Position numbers and translations under genes: made by a program. This document shows, one piece after another, positions 25,462 through 34,197 of a stretch of DNA of 64,000 nt; position 1 is the first letter of the stretch, and every line of letters starts with the position of its first letter. This DNA comes from Microcystis panniformis FACHB-1757 (lineage in GTDB: Bacteria; Cyanobacteriota; Cyanobacteriia; Cyanobacteriales; Microcystaceae): the NCBI RefSeq assembly GCF_001264245.1, contig NZ_CP011339.1, positions 3,596,001-3,660,000 of the forward strand, written 5' to 3'. The notes beneath the pieces are model-generated. The model was not told where the DNA came from. It worked only from the letters and a program-made list of their open reading frames with translations, and did not search any database.

Positions 25462-26686
25462 ACAACTCCTTGCGTAAATGAATTGCTATCGCTCTGGCTA
25501 ACAAAGGTGGAACGGCATTGCCTATTTGGTTATATTGGCATAAATGGGCATCTTCCAACCGCCCTTCGCGTTTTAGTAATTTATGGGAAGGAGTTGTTTT
25601 CTTGCCCATAAATCTGTACCAATCAGGGAATGATTGAAGGCGTGCTCCTTCTCGTGCCGTAATATTTCTGTGCTGAAAAGGATGTATAAAGTTGGCATAG
25701 AAAGAAGCGGCAATGGTATGAGACGGTTTATAAGGATGTAACCTGCGATTGTTCTGGTCATAAGCCTGATGAGACAGATTGCCATTGCCGTTACGTGTGC
25801 GTGGCATGTGTTCTGGAGGGACATCTGCGCTTGATTCCCCCCATCCTATATGTTTGAATCTTTCGACCAGACGAGGTGAATGATTCATTGCTACATGATT
25901 GAACAGCGCATTAGAATTTTCTCTTGCCCATTCCTGATAAGAATTTGTCGGTCTATGCAAATATGCCTGCACCTCGCACCCTTCACTAGCTTGTAGATTT
26001 GGCAAGTCAGATATTGCGTCCCACAAAGTTATCGCGGGGACAAGAGAAAATTCTCCCTTTGGGAATGATGATAATTGTTCATTTTGTTCTGGATAACCTG
26101 TGATATCTAGATTATGGTTTATTTGGGGTTCCCCGATTTTATCTATACCTAAATTGTTTCCGACAATGAATATTCTTTCCCTAGTTTGAGGCACACCGAA
26201 ATTGGCGGCATTCAATACCCAAAGTTCTACACTGTAACCAATATTTTCAAATGTGTTTTGGATAATGTCTATCACGCGCTCATGTGCCGCATTTTTTCGT
26301 GACAATAACCCTTTTACATTCTCCATTACAAAGGCTGTAGGTTGTAAATACTCAACCCATCGAGCAAAATCAACAAACAAGCTGTTTCGAGGATCCTTTG
26401 GATCTTTTTGCGCTGGACCAGCAATACTAAAGCCTTGACAAGGTGGCCCTCCAATGATTAAGTCAGGCTTAATAGAACAAACAGACTTGATTTCATCAGG
26501 TGCTTGGAAATCACGAATATCTTTCTCTACAACAACGTGCTGTTTATCATTCTCTCTTAAGGTATCACAAGCCCATTGATCAAATTCCAGCGAGCATAAT
26601 AAATCATACCCAGCCAACTTAAACCCTAGACCAAACCCACCCGCACCCGCAAAAAGGTCGATCACCTTTAACTGCTTTACATCCAT
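25373..26686 (-). CDS. DNA (cytosine-5-)-methyltransferase
   Basis: This m5C methyltransferase protects host DNA against the partner endonuclease. I use the ATG at 26686 (MDVKQLKVIDLFAG), with GGGA seven bases upstream; a TTG six bases earlier is also open. Motif I is DLFAGAGGFGLG, motif IV GGPPCQGFS with the catalytic Cys at about 83, motif VI MENVKG, motif VIII QTRERIFIVG and motif X IGNAVPP. The target-recognition region between VIII and IX is about 180 residues. All motifs are intact. The 3' end overlaps the endonuclease gene, giving a translationally coupled type II R-M unit. Confidence 0.95.
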   Translation of the reverse strand: MDVKQLKVIDLFAGAGGFGLGFKLAGYDLLCSLEFDQWACDTLRENDKQHVVVEKDIRDFQAPDEIKSVCSIKPDLIIGGPPCQGFSIAGPAQKDPKDPRNSLFVDFARWVEYLQPTAFVMENVKGLLSRKNAAHERVIDIIQNTFENIGYSVELWVLNAANFGVPQTRERIFIVGNNLGIDKIGEPQINHNLDITGYPEQNEQLSSFPKGEFSLVPAITLWDAISDLPNLQASEGCEVQAYLHRPTNSYQEWARENSNALFNHVAMNHSPRLVERFKHIGWGESSADVPPEHMPRTRNGNGNLSHQAYDQNNRRLHPYKPSHTIAASFYANFIHPFQHRNITAREGARLQSFPDWYRFMGKKTTPSHKLLKREGRLEDAHLCQYNQIGNAVPPLLARAIAIHLRKELFDVSTRFQSASKRSTSDEILGRREPSISR

Positions 26687-27228
26687 TCTCAATCCCTTTT
26701 CATTTTCACCTAAAACACAACCATAATTAGAACGTGTATTCTACCACTTAAGAAGGGATTGTGGGAAGACATGGCTGCGCTAACCATCAATTATACCGCC
26801 TCCTGCGATCGAGCAACCCCCTCCATCCTACTATCCCACTTCCATCGGTCTAAAACCCCCTAAATAAAACCTAAATACCGCACTGTGGGGTTTAATCACC
26901 TCAATTTGGGCATAATTACCGCACAGAGAGGTCTAGCATTCCACTCAAGACGTGAAGACGACAATACCAAGCAATTGAGGGGGAATATCTCCCCATCTCC
27001 CCAAATCCCCATCTCCCCCCGCAACGCCCAGCAACTGGTCTCCCGAAAAAATTTTAGATTTTTTTAAGATCGACCTAAAAAATCTTGGCCATTTTTCCCA
27101 ATATAGTGTAAGTTAAGAAAAGTAAAGATTTCTCACAATTCTTCTACACATCTGCTGGCCTGCTCGGATAGATGGAGAAGAGAGCGCGGAATCTTAGCAA
27201 TAATATACATTTTTCGGAGAAAACCCCC
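26687..27228. promoter_or_regulatory. psbD2 upstream region
   Basis: A 542-bp gene-free stretch before psbD. A -10-like TATAGT is at 27102-27107, followed by an AT-rich leader. A GGAG ribosome site at 27215-27218 precedes the ATG at 27229. No convincing -35 box is placed 17 bp upstream of the -10, as is common for light-responsive psb promoters. Other content: nothing recognisable; the small ORFs here are not supported. Confidence 0.5.
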
Positions 27229-28284
27229 ATGACCATTGCTGTCGGACGCGCCCCAGAAAGAGGGCTGTTTGATGCTCTCGATGACTGGCTCAAAAGAGAC
27301 CGTTTCGTCTTCATCGGTTGGTCTGGTTTACTACTCTTCCCCTGCGCCTTCATGGCCCTAGGTGGATGGTTAACCGGCACCACCTTCGTCACCTCCTGGT
27401 ACACCCACGGGTTAGCCAGTTCCTATCTGGAAGGCGGCAACTTCCTGACGGTTGCCGTCTCCACCCCCGCCGATGCCTTCGGTCACTCCATCCTCTTTCT
27501 CTGGGGACCAGAAGCCCAAGGTAACTTCACCCGTTGGTGTCAAATCGGCGGTTTATGGCCCTTTGTCGCTCTCCACGGTGCTTTCGGCTTGATTGGCTTC
27601 ATGCTACGTCAGTTTGAAATCGCCCGTTTGGTCGGCATTCGTCCCTACAACGCCCTCGCCTTCTCTGGCCCGATTGCGGTGTTCGTCAGTGTCTTCCTGA
27701 TGTACCCCCTCGGTCAGTCTAGCTGGTTCTTTGCCCCTAGCTTCGGCGTGGCTGGTATCTTCCGTTTCATTCTTTTCTTCCAAGGCTTCCACAACTGGAC
27801 TCTCAACCCCTTCCACATGATGGGTGTAGCTGGTATCCTCGGTGGTGCGCTTCTCTGTGCTATTCACGGAGCGACGGTAGAAAATACCCTGTTTGAAGAC
27901 GGTGAAGGTTCCAACACTTTCCGAGCTTTTGAACCCACCCAAGCGGAAGAAACCTACTCCATGGTCACTGCGAACCGTTTCTGGTCGCAAATCTTCGGCA
28001 TCGCTTTCTCCAACAAACGTTGGTTACACTTCTTCATGCTCTTTGTCCCCGTGACTGGTTTATGGATGAGTGCTGTGGGTGTGGTTGGATTAGCGCTTAA
28101 TCTACGGGCCTATGACTTCGTTTCTCAGGAATTGAGAGCGGCCGAAGACCCGGAATTTGAAACCTTCTACACTAAAAATATTCTGCTTAACGAAGGTCTG
28201 AGAGCTTGGATGGCTCCCCAAGACCAACCCCACGAAAACTTTATCTTCCCTGAAGAAGTATTACCTCGCGGTAACGCTCTCTAA
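27229..28284 (+). CDS. psbD: Photosystem II D2 protein
   Basis: D2 is one of the two reaction-centre subunits of photosystem II and binds QA, P680 and pheophytin. The start MTIAVGRAPERGLF at 27229 is the family start; the frame is open further upstream but that part is not D2. The product has 351 residues with five membrane helices. The helix D histidines are visible (the chlorophyll ligand in LCAIHGATVENT and the QA-region FNKRWLHFF-like SNKRWLHFF), and RFWSQIFGIAF and the C-terminus FPEEVLPRGNAL are conserved. psbC does not follow, so this is the monocistronic type (psbD2), which in other cyanobacteria is induced by high light. Confidence 0.98.
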   Translation: MTIAVGRAPERGLFDALDDWLKRDRFVFIGWSGLLLFPCAFMALGGWLTGTTFVTSWYTHGLASSYLEGGNFLTVAVSTPADAFGHSILFLWGPEAQGNFTRWCQIGGLWPFVALHGAFGLIGFMLRQFEIARLVGIRPYNALAFSGPIAVFVSVFLMYPLGQSSWFFAPSFGVAGIFRFILFFQGFHNWTLNPFHMMGVAGILGGALLCAIHGATVENTLFEDGEGSNTFRAFEPTQAEETYSMVTANRFWSQIFGIAFSNKRWLHFFMLFVPVTGLWMSAVGVVGLALNLRAYDFVSQELRAAEDPEFETFYTKNILLNEGLRAWMAPQDQPHENFIFPEEVLPRGNAL

Positions 28285-28313
28285 AGATGGCAAGAAAATT
28301 TACCGAATAGGGG

Positions 28314-28345
28314 GAAGGGTGAAGTTAAATCACCCTTCTTTTTTG
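28314..28345 (+). terminator. Rho-independent terminator of psbD2
   Basis: The stem GAAGGGTGA / TCACCCTTC with a seven-base AT-rich loop is followed by six T. It lies 30 bp after the psbD stop and shows that no psbC is cotranscribed. Confidence 0.92.
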
Positions 28346-28430
28346 TTGATTAAGGCATTTCAGGCAACTACTACTCATTTTCTTGATACCCCTGTAAGAT
28401 AAACTAGAGAATTTCTGGGAGATAAAGACA

Positions 28431-28958
28431 ATGTTTCGCCAAATTTTATTATCTAGTCTCGGTTTATTGCTAATTTGTCCCTTGGGGAGCGAGCCAGCAG
28501 CGGCCAGAACCACGAGAATTAATTGTGAAAGTCAAAACGGTCGCACTACTCGCTGTCCCGTCAACGCTAGATGGGCCCAAATAAGATTAATCCGTACTCG
28601 CTCCGCTGCTCCCTGTGAGGGTAATTGGGATTTCCAAAACGGCAATATTGTGGTCAGAAATGGTTGTCGGGGCGAGTTTGAGGTACGCACCGACGACCAT
28701 CACGGTAATGTTGGTGGCGGTTGGGAAGGTAATGTTTACGAAGAATTTCGCCTCCCCAATATCGGTCGTTTTGTCGTTGATCGCCGCAGTTATTATGATA
28801 GTGGCAGAATTAGAGAATTTGATGCGATTGTTAATGGCAGTCGCGAGCGTTGGTGGGCCAATTGTCGTGGTGGCGAACTCGGCAGCGGTAGTCGTCGCAT
28901 CCGCTCATCCCGGGAAATCGATCGAGTAGTGGACTTTGTTTGTGAGGATCGGGGTTAA
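28431..28958 (+). CDS. Secreted DUF3011 protein
   Basis: A 175-residue protein with an N-terminal signal peptide (about 1-25, cut near AAA-RTT). Mature residues start with INCESQNGRTTRCPV, and APCEGNWDF and VVRNGCRGEFEVR follow, which are the Cys-rich hallmarks of DUF3011. Conserved cysteines may form disulfides in the periplasm. The rest is rich in Arg, Gly and Tyr and ends VDFVCEDRG. The function of the domain is not known. The gene is independent of psbD2, separated by the terminator. Confidence 0.85.
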   Translation: MFRQILLSSLGLLLICPLGSEPAAARTTRINCESQNGRTTRCPVNARWAQIRLIRTRSAAPCEGNWDFQNGNIVVRNGCRGEFEVRTDDHHGNVGGGWEGNVYEEFRLPNIGRFVVDRRSYYDSGRIREFDAIVNGSRERWWANCRGGELGSGSRRIRSSREIDRVVDFVCEDRG

Positions 28959-28996
28959 ATATAGAAACCAAAACTCTATCTAAAACCTTTTAAAGT

Positions 28997-29091
28997 TATA
29001 GTCATTTCAATTAAGATTGAGAATATCAATCCCAGAGTTCATAAGGGTTTTGTCGGTCTAGACTGTATCAGACTTATCTGAAATGACTATA
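28997..29091. mobile_element. 95-bp MITE (family C), copy 2
   Basis: Same length and same 13-bp tips (TATAGTCATTTCA/TGAAATGACTATA) as the copy at 16503-16597, with a few internal differences. It has no ORF. Confidence 0.87.
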
Positions 29092-29143
29092 CTCATTTAT
29101 ATAGCTAGATAGCTAAAATGAGTAACTTTTGCTGAAGATAGAT

Positions 29144-30388
29144 GGCTCTTCTAGGTTCTGTGTGAGCATGGTATAATAGTAACACAGAACAGGAGGTGGG
29201 TTATGTGGATAAATTTTGATCAACTCCTCGATTTACCAAATGTAACAGTGGTCAATTATCAAAAAATTGCTCAGACAATTTTCCTAAAGCTTGCTCTTTT
29301 AAATGAAACAATTGAATGTCCGAATTGCCATCAAACCTTAGACAGAATCAATCAGACAGAGTATAATCTAGTCAGAGACTTGTCAATATTAGGTAATCCA
29401 GTATATTTAGAAGTACCACGCCGTCAGTTTCATTGTCAAAAGTGCCAAAAGTATATCAGCGAAAGACTGAGTTTTATGAGATTAAGACAGCATCATACAA
29501 TTCGCTATGAATCGATGATTTATGAGAGAGTAAAAAATTGTAGCATCGAAGAAATAAGTCGAGAAGAAGGGTTAGGATGGTCAGAAGTTGAGTTAATATT
29601 TAATCACTGTGCTAAAGAACTAGAAAAGGAAGAGTGGGAAGCACCAGAACGAATAAGCTTAGATGAATTTAGTAACTTAAAAGGACATAAAGATTTCATC
29701 ACAACGGTCGTAGATATGGACAAGAAAATTTTACTAGATGTGATTAAAGGACATAAGCAAGAAGAATTAATGGAAGCCTTAAAAGCACAGCCAGACGCAG
29801 TTCGGGAGAAAGTGAAAGAAGTGAGCGTCGATATGTGGTCAGGATTTACAGCAGTGATCAAGGAATTATTTCCCAATGCTAAAATCATCTATGACCGTTT
29901 TCATGTAATGGCTATCATCAATGACGAGCTTAATAAATTGAGAAAGTTAATGGGGGTGCATGAAAAAGGATTACCTCATTTATTATGGAAGAATAAAGAG
30001 GACTTAAAGGACGAGCAAAAACAACAACTAGAAGTTATTCTGAAAGAACATCCATGCTTAGGAATAGCCTGGGAAATGAAAGAAGAAATTAGACAAATTT
30101 ATCAAAGTAGTAGAACGTTCAGAGGTGCTGAGAGAAAATTGGAAAAATGGATAAGAATAGGCGGGATATTATATGAAAGTAGTGCCAGGATGATCCAGAA
30201 GCATTTGCCAGGTATTTGTAATTACTTTGAAAATCAGACAACCAACGGATTAATTGAGGGAATGAATACCAAAATAAAGCTTATTAAAAGAATGAGTTAT
30301 GGATTTACCAATTTTGAACATCTTCGACTTAAGCTGTTTGCTTGCTTTAATTCATAACAAAAATTAACACACGAAAACCAGAAGAGCC
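29144..30388. mobile_element. ISL3-family insertion sequence, complete
   Basis: The inverted tips are GGCTCTTCTAGGTT and, on the complement, GGCTCTTCTGGTTT. The direct repeat GATAGAT flanks it at 29137-29143 and 30389-30395. One intact transposase gene is inside. ISL3 elements usually make 8-bp duplications; 7 bp match here. Short relatives with the same tips are at 37337-37469 and 51153-51285. Confidence 0.9.
29203..30357 (+). CDS. ISL3-family transposase
   Basis: A 384-residue transposase with an intact frame. The N-terminal zinc-binding part has C-x2-C pairs (IECPNCHQ and FHCQKCQK). A helix-turn-helix follows, then the DDE core with acidic residues in ISLDEFSNLKG, the second Asp in EVSVDMWSGF, and a late Glu in TTNGLIEGMNTKIK. 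The RFHVM motif after the second Asp is typical of ISL3. GGAGG lies 7 nt before the start. A potentially active source for the ISL3-tipped MITEs. Confidence 0.95.
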   Translation: MWINFDQLLDLPNVTVVNYQKIAQTIFLKLALLNETIECPNCHQTLDRINQTEYNLVRDLSILGNPVYLEVPRRQFHCQKCQKYISERLSFMRLRQHHTIRYESMIYERVKNCSIEEISREEGLGWSEVELIFNHCAKELEKEEWEAPERISLDEFSNLKGHKDFITTVVDMDKKILLDVIKGHKQEELMEALKAQPDAVREKVKEVSVDMWSGFTAVIKELFPNAKIIYDRFHVMAIINDELNKLRKLMGVHEKGLPHLLWKNKEDLKDEQKQQLEVILKEHPCLGIAWEMKEEIRQIYQSSRTFRGAERKLEKWIRIGGILYESSARMIQKHLPGICNYFENQTTNGLIEGMNTKIKLIKRMSYGFTNFEHLRLKLFACFNS

Positions 30389-30473
30389 GATAGATTTTAA
30401 GAACGCTATCAGGTAAGCTAAGAGGCACTTTAACCGCCTATCCTCAGATTACCTGAATCTCTCCCAATCTCTT

Positions 30474-30568
30474 TAAGTACCTAGGCAAAATTATTTACAC
30501 ATGACGATCATTGCCCCGTAAGGGTTTTAGCTCGATCGGGCAGGTAATTAATTTTGCATGACTACTTA
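30474..30568. mobile_element. 95-bp MITE (family D), copy 1
   Basis: Tips are TAAGTACCTAGGCAAAATTA on the left and, as complement, TAAGTAGTCATGCAAAATTA on the right. A related element is at 35984-36082 and a diverged one near 17361-17601. No ORF. The rest of the 30389-30676 spacer holds nothing else recognisable besides the GGAGG site of the antitoxin gene. Confidence 0.78.
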
Positions 30569-30676
30569 CTTTCCTCGAACAGTAGCTTGAGAAAACTAAA
30601 ATCCTGAAGATAACTGCTGTAAGAAACCCGTTTTCTTGATCTGCTGCTAGAATTCAAGTAGATTGGAGGAAAATAT

Positions 30677-30904
30677 ATGGAGCCGGCAAACACCTTAGAT
30701 GCTCTAATGCTCAAAACCATCATCAAGGAAAGCGTCCGCGAAGTTATGCGGGAAGAATGGTTTAAATTCTTCGAGATGCTGATTCCCTATGTGGATGATA
30801 TAGAACAAGCTGACATAGAAGCAACCTTTAATCCTGTTGATTACAAAGACGACAGCTTCGTTGATGTTACAGGCTGGTTTAATCGTGAAGATCAGGATCA
30901 GTAG
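30677..30904 (+). CDS. Putative antitoxin of a RelE-type toxin-antitoxin pair
   Basis: A 75-residue acidic protein that overlaps the toxin gene by 20 bp. A strong GGAGG ribosome site precedes it by 8 nt. The helical N-terminus (TIIKESVREVMREEWFKFFE) and a disordered acidic C-terminus (DDSFVDVTGWFNREDQD) fit a small antitoxin that wraps the toxin, but no DNA-binding fold is obvious. Identification is mainly from gene order, overlap and size. Confidence 0.72.
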   Translation: MEPANTLDALMLKTIIKESVREVMREEWFKFFEMLIPYVDDIEQADIEATFNPVDYKDDSFVDVTGWFNREDQDQ

Positions 30905-31163
30905 ATCAGCCAATAAATTTTTGGAGAAACTAGATGCTAATAGCCGAAAATCTGTTTTGACTAAAATTGGTATTCCCAAAACCTGCCTTGAAACTCAAAA
31001 CGTTTATCCCCCTGAAGAACTTGATATCAAAAAACTTAAAGGTGAGTTAAAAGGATTCTCCAGAATTCCTGTTGGCAAAATGCGAGTTATTTTTGAAATC
31101 GGCAAGAAGACAGACGAAATCTTTATTTATGAGATTAACTTTAGAGGCAATATTTACGATTAA
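30885..31163 (+). CDS. RelE/ParE-superfamily toxin
   Basis: Using the GTG at 30885 (VKIRISRSANKFLEKL) the protein has 92 residues, a normal RelE size; the longer frame to 30837 would lie inside the antitoxin gene. The conserved pattern is SANKFLEKLD, KKLKGELKGFSRIPVGKMRVIFEI and a short C-terminal strand EIFIYEINFRGNIYD. RelE toxins cleave mRNA at the ribosome. Whether this one acts there or on another target is open. The start overlaps the antitoxin end, which suggests coupled translation. Confidence 0.82.
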   Translation: MKIRISRSANKFLEKLDANSRKSVLTKIGIPKTCLETQNVYPPEELDIKKLKGELKGFSRIPVGKMRVIFEIGKKTDEIFIYEINFRGNIYD

Positions 31164-31524
31164 TTAAGCGATTAGCAACGTTCGCATTTACCAATTATTT
31201 TCGATACTTCTTTCCGCAGCTATCTAACTTTCATAGGTTAATTTAGCCAATACTGCTTCTTCTTCGTCAGCAAAGTCTCCAGCTTCAACTTGGGCCACTG
31301 CTTTCTTAGTTTTCTCGCCAGCAGCCAGAATAATCAACCGATCTGGACGATTACTAGGCTTCTGGCATAATTGACTTTTGAGAGTTCAAAAATGGGAAAA
31401 TAGGGATGAAGTTGCCTAAAATCTCTTTATGCTTAGTTCTCCTGACTACTGGCTCCTCTCTCTGAGGTTTACTGGTCACTGATCACTGATTACTGATTAC
31501 TGATTACTGATTACTGATTACTGA
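31164..31524. other. Spacer with a possible gene fragment and heptamer-like repeats
   Basis: On the minus strand 31224-31382 an open stretch without a start reads LIILAAGEKTKKAVAQVEAG and ends LAKLTYES, a decayed C-terminal piece of an unidentified protein. 31482-31527 contains about six copies of ACTGATT. No complete gene is present. Confidence 0.5.
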
Positions 31525-31527
31525 TTA
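31482..31527. repeat. Heptamer array (ACTGATT)n
   Basis: About six head-to-tail copies of ACTGATT directly downstream of psaK (the gene runs on the minus strand), a sister unit of the ACTGATA arrays. Confidence 0.9.
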
Positions 31528-31791
31528 GAGAATACCCGCGTTAGAAAGACCGAGAACCAGTCCCGCACCGAGAATATGGCCAAAACTCATGGTAGCCAAT
31601 AATTCCGGCAGACCGAAGCTTTTTTTCGAGGCTAACTGCGGCAAGGGTAAAGCAGGACCTGCTCCGGTATTTTGGATGGCAAAATAACCGATAACGAACG
31701 CTACTAGGTTAGCTAACGTCATGGTAATGCCGACGGATAAATTCCAGGGAATGGTTTGAGCGGTGGCTAAAAGTAAGGTGGAAGGGATCAT
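31525..31791 (-). CDS. psaK: Photosystem I subunit PsaK
   Basis: An 88-residue protein with two membrane helices (about 18-40 and 63-85) and a basic loop (SKKSFGLPELLA). PsaK sits at the periphery of photosystem I and is involved in state-transition or high-light binding of antenna, depending on paralogue. The C-terminus with FGHILGAGLVLGLSNAGIL is the family end. The start MIPSTLLLATAQTIPW includes a short leader that is normally cleaved. Confidence 0.93.
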   Translation of the reverse strand: MIPSTLLLATAQTIPWNLSVGITMTLANLVAFVIGYFAIQNTGAGPALPLPQLASKKSFGLPELLATMSFGHILGAGLVLGLSNAGIL

Positions 31792-31911
31792 TGGCGCTCC
31801 AGTCTTGATAAAATTTTGTTAACCACAGGGCATTATAAAAAGCTCTTGACCCGAAACTGTTTTTTGTTTGAATACTTAACAGTTTTTGTAACGTTTTGCG
31901 AATAAGATTAA

Positions 31912-32550
31912 ATGCGAATTAAAATTTGCGGCATTACCCAACCAGACCAAGGACAAGCGATCGCTAATTTAGGAGCTACGGCTTTAGGTTTTATACTCGT
32001 ACCTAGTTCGCCTCGTTACGTCAAAATCGAGCAAATTAACGCTATTACCGCCGCAATACCCGACAAAATTGATTTTATCGGTGTTTTTGCCGACGAGCAA
32101 CCGGAAATTATTCAGCAAATAATTGTTAAAACCCCCTTGACAAGTGTGCAGTTACATGGTAGGGAATCTCCCGAATATTGCCAAAGGCTGCGGCAATTAT
32201 TACCCGACCGGGAAATTATCAAGGCTTTGCGGATCAAAGACAGAGAAAGTTGGGAAAAGTCGGCAATTTACTTCAATAGCGTCGATACTTTGCTTTTAGA
32301 TGCCTACCATCCCCAATTACTCGGCGGTACGGGACATACCTTAGACTGGCAAGCCTTAGCCAGTTTTTCGCCCCCCTTGCCCTGGTTTCTGGCCGGAGGA
32401 CTCAACCCCGATAATATTAGTGAAGCTTTAACCAGGCTGCACCCCCAGGGTATTGATGTGTCTAGCGGCGTTGAGCGATCGCCTGGTGATAAAGACCTCA
32501 AAAAAGTCGCCCTCTTGTTAGAGCGACTGCAAAAAATCAGTGATCAGTGA
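31912..32550 (+). CDS. trpF: Phosphoribosylanthranilate isomerase
   Basis: Third step of tryptophan synthesis, converting PRA to CdRP. The 212-residue TIM barrel starts MRIKICGITQP, with the catalytic Cys in KICG. Further motifs are GFIL-VPSSPRYV, VQLHGRE, LLLDAYHPQLLGGTGHTLDW with the catalytic Asp, and the phosphate site LAGGLNPDNISEAL and GIDVSSGVERSPGDKD. The length is standard. The gene is not next to other trp genes, which is usual in cyanobacteria. Confidence 0.96.
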   Translation: MRIKICGITQPDQGQAIANLGATALGFILVPSSPRYVKIEQINAITAAIPDKIDFIGVFADEQPEIIQQIIVKTPLTSVQLHGRESPEYCQRLRQLLPDREIIKALRIKDRESWEKSAIYFNSVDTLLLDAYHPQLLGGTGHTLDWQALASFSPPLPWFLAGGLNPDNISEALTRLHPQGIDVSSGVERSPGDKDLKKVALLLERLQKISDQ

Positions 32551-32720
32551 TCAGTTAGAAGGTTTTGGGTGTTGGGGTTTTAGGGTTTTAGGGTGTTGGG
32601 GTGGTCACTGCGTGCGCGTTCTGGGGGGTTTTGGGGTTTTAGTTGAATTCCCCCATTTCCCCATTCCCCCATTTCCCCATTCCCCCATTTCCTCATTTCC
32701 CCATTCCCCCATTTCCCTGA
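32551..32720. repeat. Low-complexity tandem repeats between trpF and folE
   Basis: A GGGTTTTAGGGTTTTAGGGTG-like stretch at about 32565-32645 is followed by tandem CCCCATTTCCCCATT units at 32650-32717. The strong purine/pyrimidine bias suggests slippage expansion. No ORF is supported. Confidence 0.8.
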
Positions 32721-33419
32721 CTAGAAGAAATTAGGTTTATGACGGATCAGGTTAAGATACTCCTCGCGGGTTTTCTGCTCGTCTTGGAAGACTCCTAACA
32801 TGGCACTGGTGACAGTCCAAGATCCCGGTTTCTGCACCCCGCGCATCACCATGCACATATGGGTTGCTTCCATGACTACCGCAACCCCTTGGGGGTCGAG
32901 AATTTCTTGAATCGCTTCGGCAATCTGACGGGTGAGGCGCTCTTGGACCTGTAAACGACGGGAATACATTTCCACAATGCGGGCCAATTTACTTAATCCG
33001 ACCACCTTTTGGTTAGGAATATAGGCAACGTGGGCCCGCCCCATGAAGGGTAACATATGATGTTCACAGAGACTAAAGAAGTCAATATCGCGCACTAACA
33101 CCATCTCATTATGACCTTCATCGAAGATCGCACCATTAACGAGGGTTTCTAGGGATTGTTGATAGCCTTGGGTGAGAAACTGCATCGCTTCGGCCACCCG
33201 TTTGGGGGTTTTTAATAAACCTTCTCTTTCGGGATCTTCTCCCACCGAGATCAGGATATTTCTGACCGCATCCATCATCTGTTCTTTGTTTTCGTCGGAA
33301 GTCGGATGAATTTGAGCGGTTTTGCCATTGTGGGTGTTGCGATCGGGGCGAGTGGTCACGCGTGCTTGAATAGCGTCGGTTAGATTACCGTTTAAACCGT
33401 TAGAAGAAGCTATGGTCAT
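32721..33419 (-). CDS. folE: GTP cyclohydrolase I
   Basis: It opens GTP to dihydroneopterin triphosphate for folate and pterin synthesis. The start at the ATG 33419 (MTIASSNGLNG) gives 232 residues; the frame runs on to 33485 but would overlap the SDR gene. Zinc ligands are Cys and His in SLCEHHMLPF and Cys in HMCMVMRG. QERLTRQIAEAI, the catalytic His in the same HMC region and GRAHVAYIP are all present. It is a homodecameric enzyme with no membrane segment. The SDR gene lies directly upstream, separated by 49 bp. Confidence 0.96.
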   Translation of the reverse strand: MTIASSNGLNGNLTDAIQARVTTRPDRNTHNGKTAQIHPTSDENKEQMMDAVRNILISVGEDPEREGLLKTPKRVAEAMQFLTQGYQQSLETLVNGAIFDEGHNEMVLVRDIDFFSLCEHHMLPFMGRAHVAYIPNQKVVGLSKLARIVEMYSRRLQVQERLTRQIAEAIQEILDPQGVAVVMEATHMCMVMRGVQKPGSWTVTSAMLGVFQDEQKTREEYLNLIRHKPNFF

Positions 33420-33468
33420 AATGAAGAGGCCTGTAGGCGAATTGATCGATAAATAGAAGTATTTTGGG

Positions 33469-34197
33469 TTATAATGCCCCCGCACTGGGCATAATGGTCA
33501 TCGTTTCCACTACAGCCTGTTTGGGCAGTAACACCGCTTGCAGAATGGCCTGAGCGATGATATCTGGGGTTAACATGGCCGAGCGATCGAAATCTGCTTT
33601 GACGCTATCGCTGTCCCAGATGGGAGTATTGACAGCACCGGGGGTGATAATCGTGACGCGAATGGCGTTGACCCGCTCCTCGATCGCTAAAATGCGAGAA
33701 AATGCCACTAATGCCGCTTTGCTGACACTATAGGCCCCCCAATCAGGAAAAAAATTATCGGCGGCGATCGAGGAAACGTTAATAATCGTGCCTCCTCCCT
33801 GTTGACGCATGGCAGGTAAAATCCCCTGCACACACTGGTAAACACTGGTTAAATTCAGGTCGATCACCCGCTGCCAGTCTGACAAAGGTGTGTCAGCTAA
33901 GGGATTTGTGTAACCCATGCCAGCATTATTGATCAGGATATCGATCGGTCCGGATTCTTGGGCGATTTTAGCGATCCTAGAAGCTACTTCCGGTATATCT
34001 GCCAAATCTAAGGGGTAAGCTTGGGCTGATACGCCTAAATCTGCCGCCATTGCCGCCACGGCTGCCAATTTTTGCTGATTGCGACCGATTAAAACCAGAT
34101 TAATTCCCGCCTTGGCGAAAGCGAGGGCGGTTTCTTTGCCGATGCCGCTACTGGCTCCAGTGATCAGCGCTCGCTGTTGACGAATAACAGAGTTCAT
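33469..34197 (-). CDS. Short-chain dehydrogenase/reductase
   Basis: A 242-residue classical SDR. The NAD(P) motif TGASSGIG is at about 14-21, NNAG near 90, the catalytic Ser in NVSSIAA, and Tyr/Lys in YSVSK. IGRNQQK after the second strand suggests NADP preference. The substrate is not evident. In several cyanobacteria an SDR of this type is next to folE, and a role in pterin metabolism (sepiapterin-reductase-like) is possible, but this is inference. The two genes may form an operon. Confidence 0.93.
   Translation of the reverse strand: MNSVIRQQRALITGASSGIGKETALAFAKAGINLVLIGRNQQKLAAVAAMAADLGVSAQAYPLDLADIPEVASRIAKIAQESGPIDILINNAGMGYTNPLADTPLSDWQRVIDLNLTSVYQCVQGILPAMRQQGGGTIINVSSIAADNFFPDWGAYSVSKAALVAFSRILAIEERVNAIRVTIITPGAVNTPIWDSDSVKADFDRSAMLTPDIIAQAILQAVLLPKQAVVETMTIMPSAGAL

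Noticed and set aside
25573..25824. 83-codon ORF within the methyltransferase gene
   Set aside because: Same-strand shadow frame inside a conserved gene.
27604..27990. 128-codon ORF antisense to psbD
   Set aside because: A shadow frame caused by the codon bias of psbD. No start signal or family resemblance.
28285..28430. psbC following psbD
   Set aside because: A terminator is present and the next frame encodes a DUF3011 protein.
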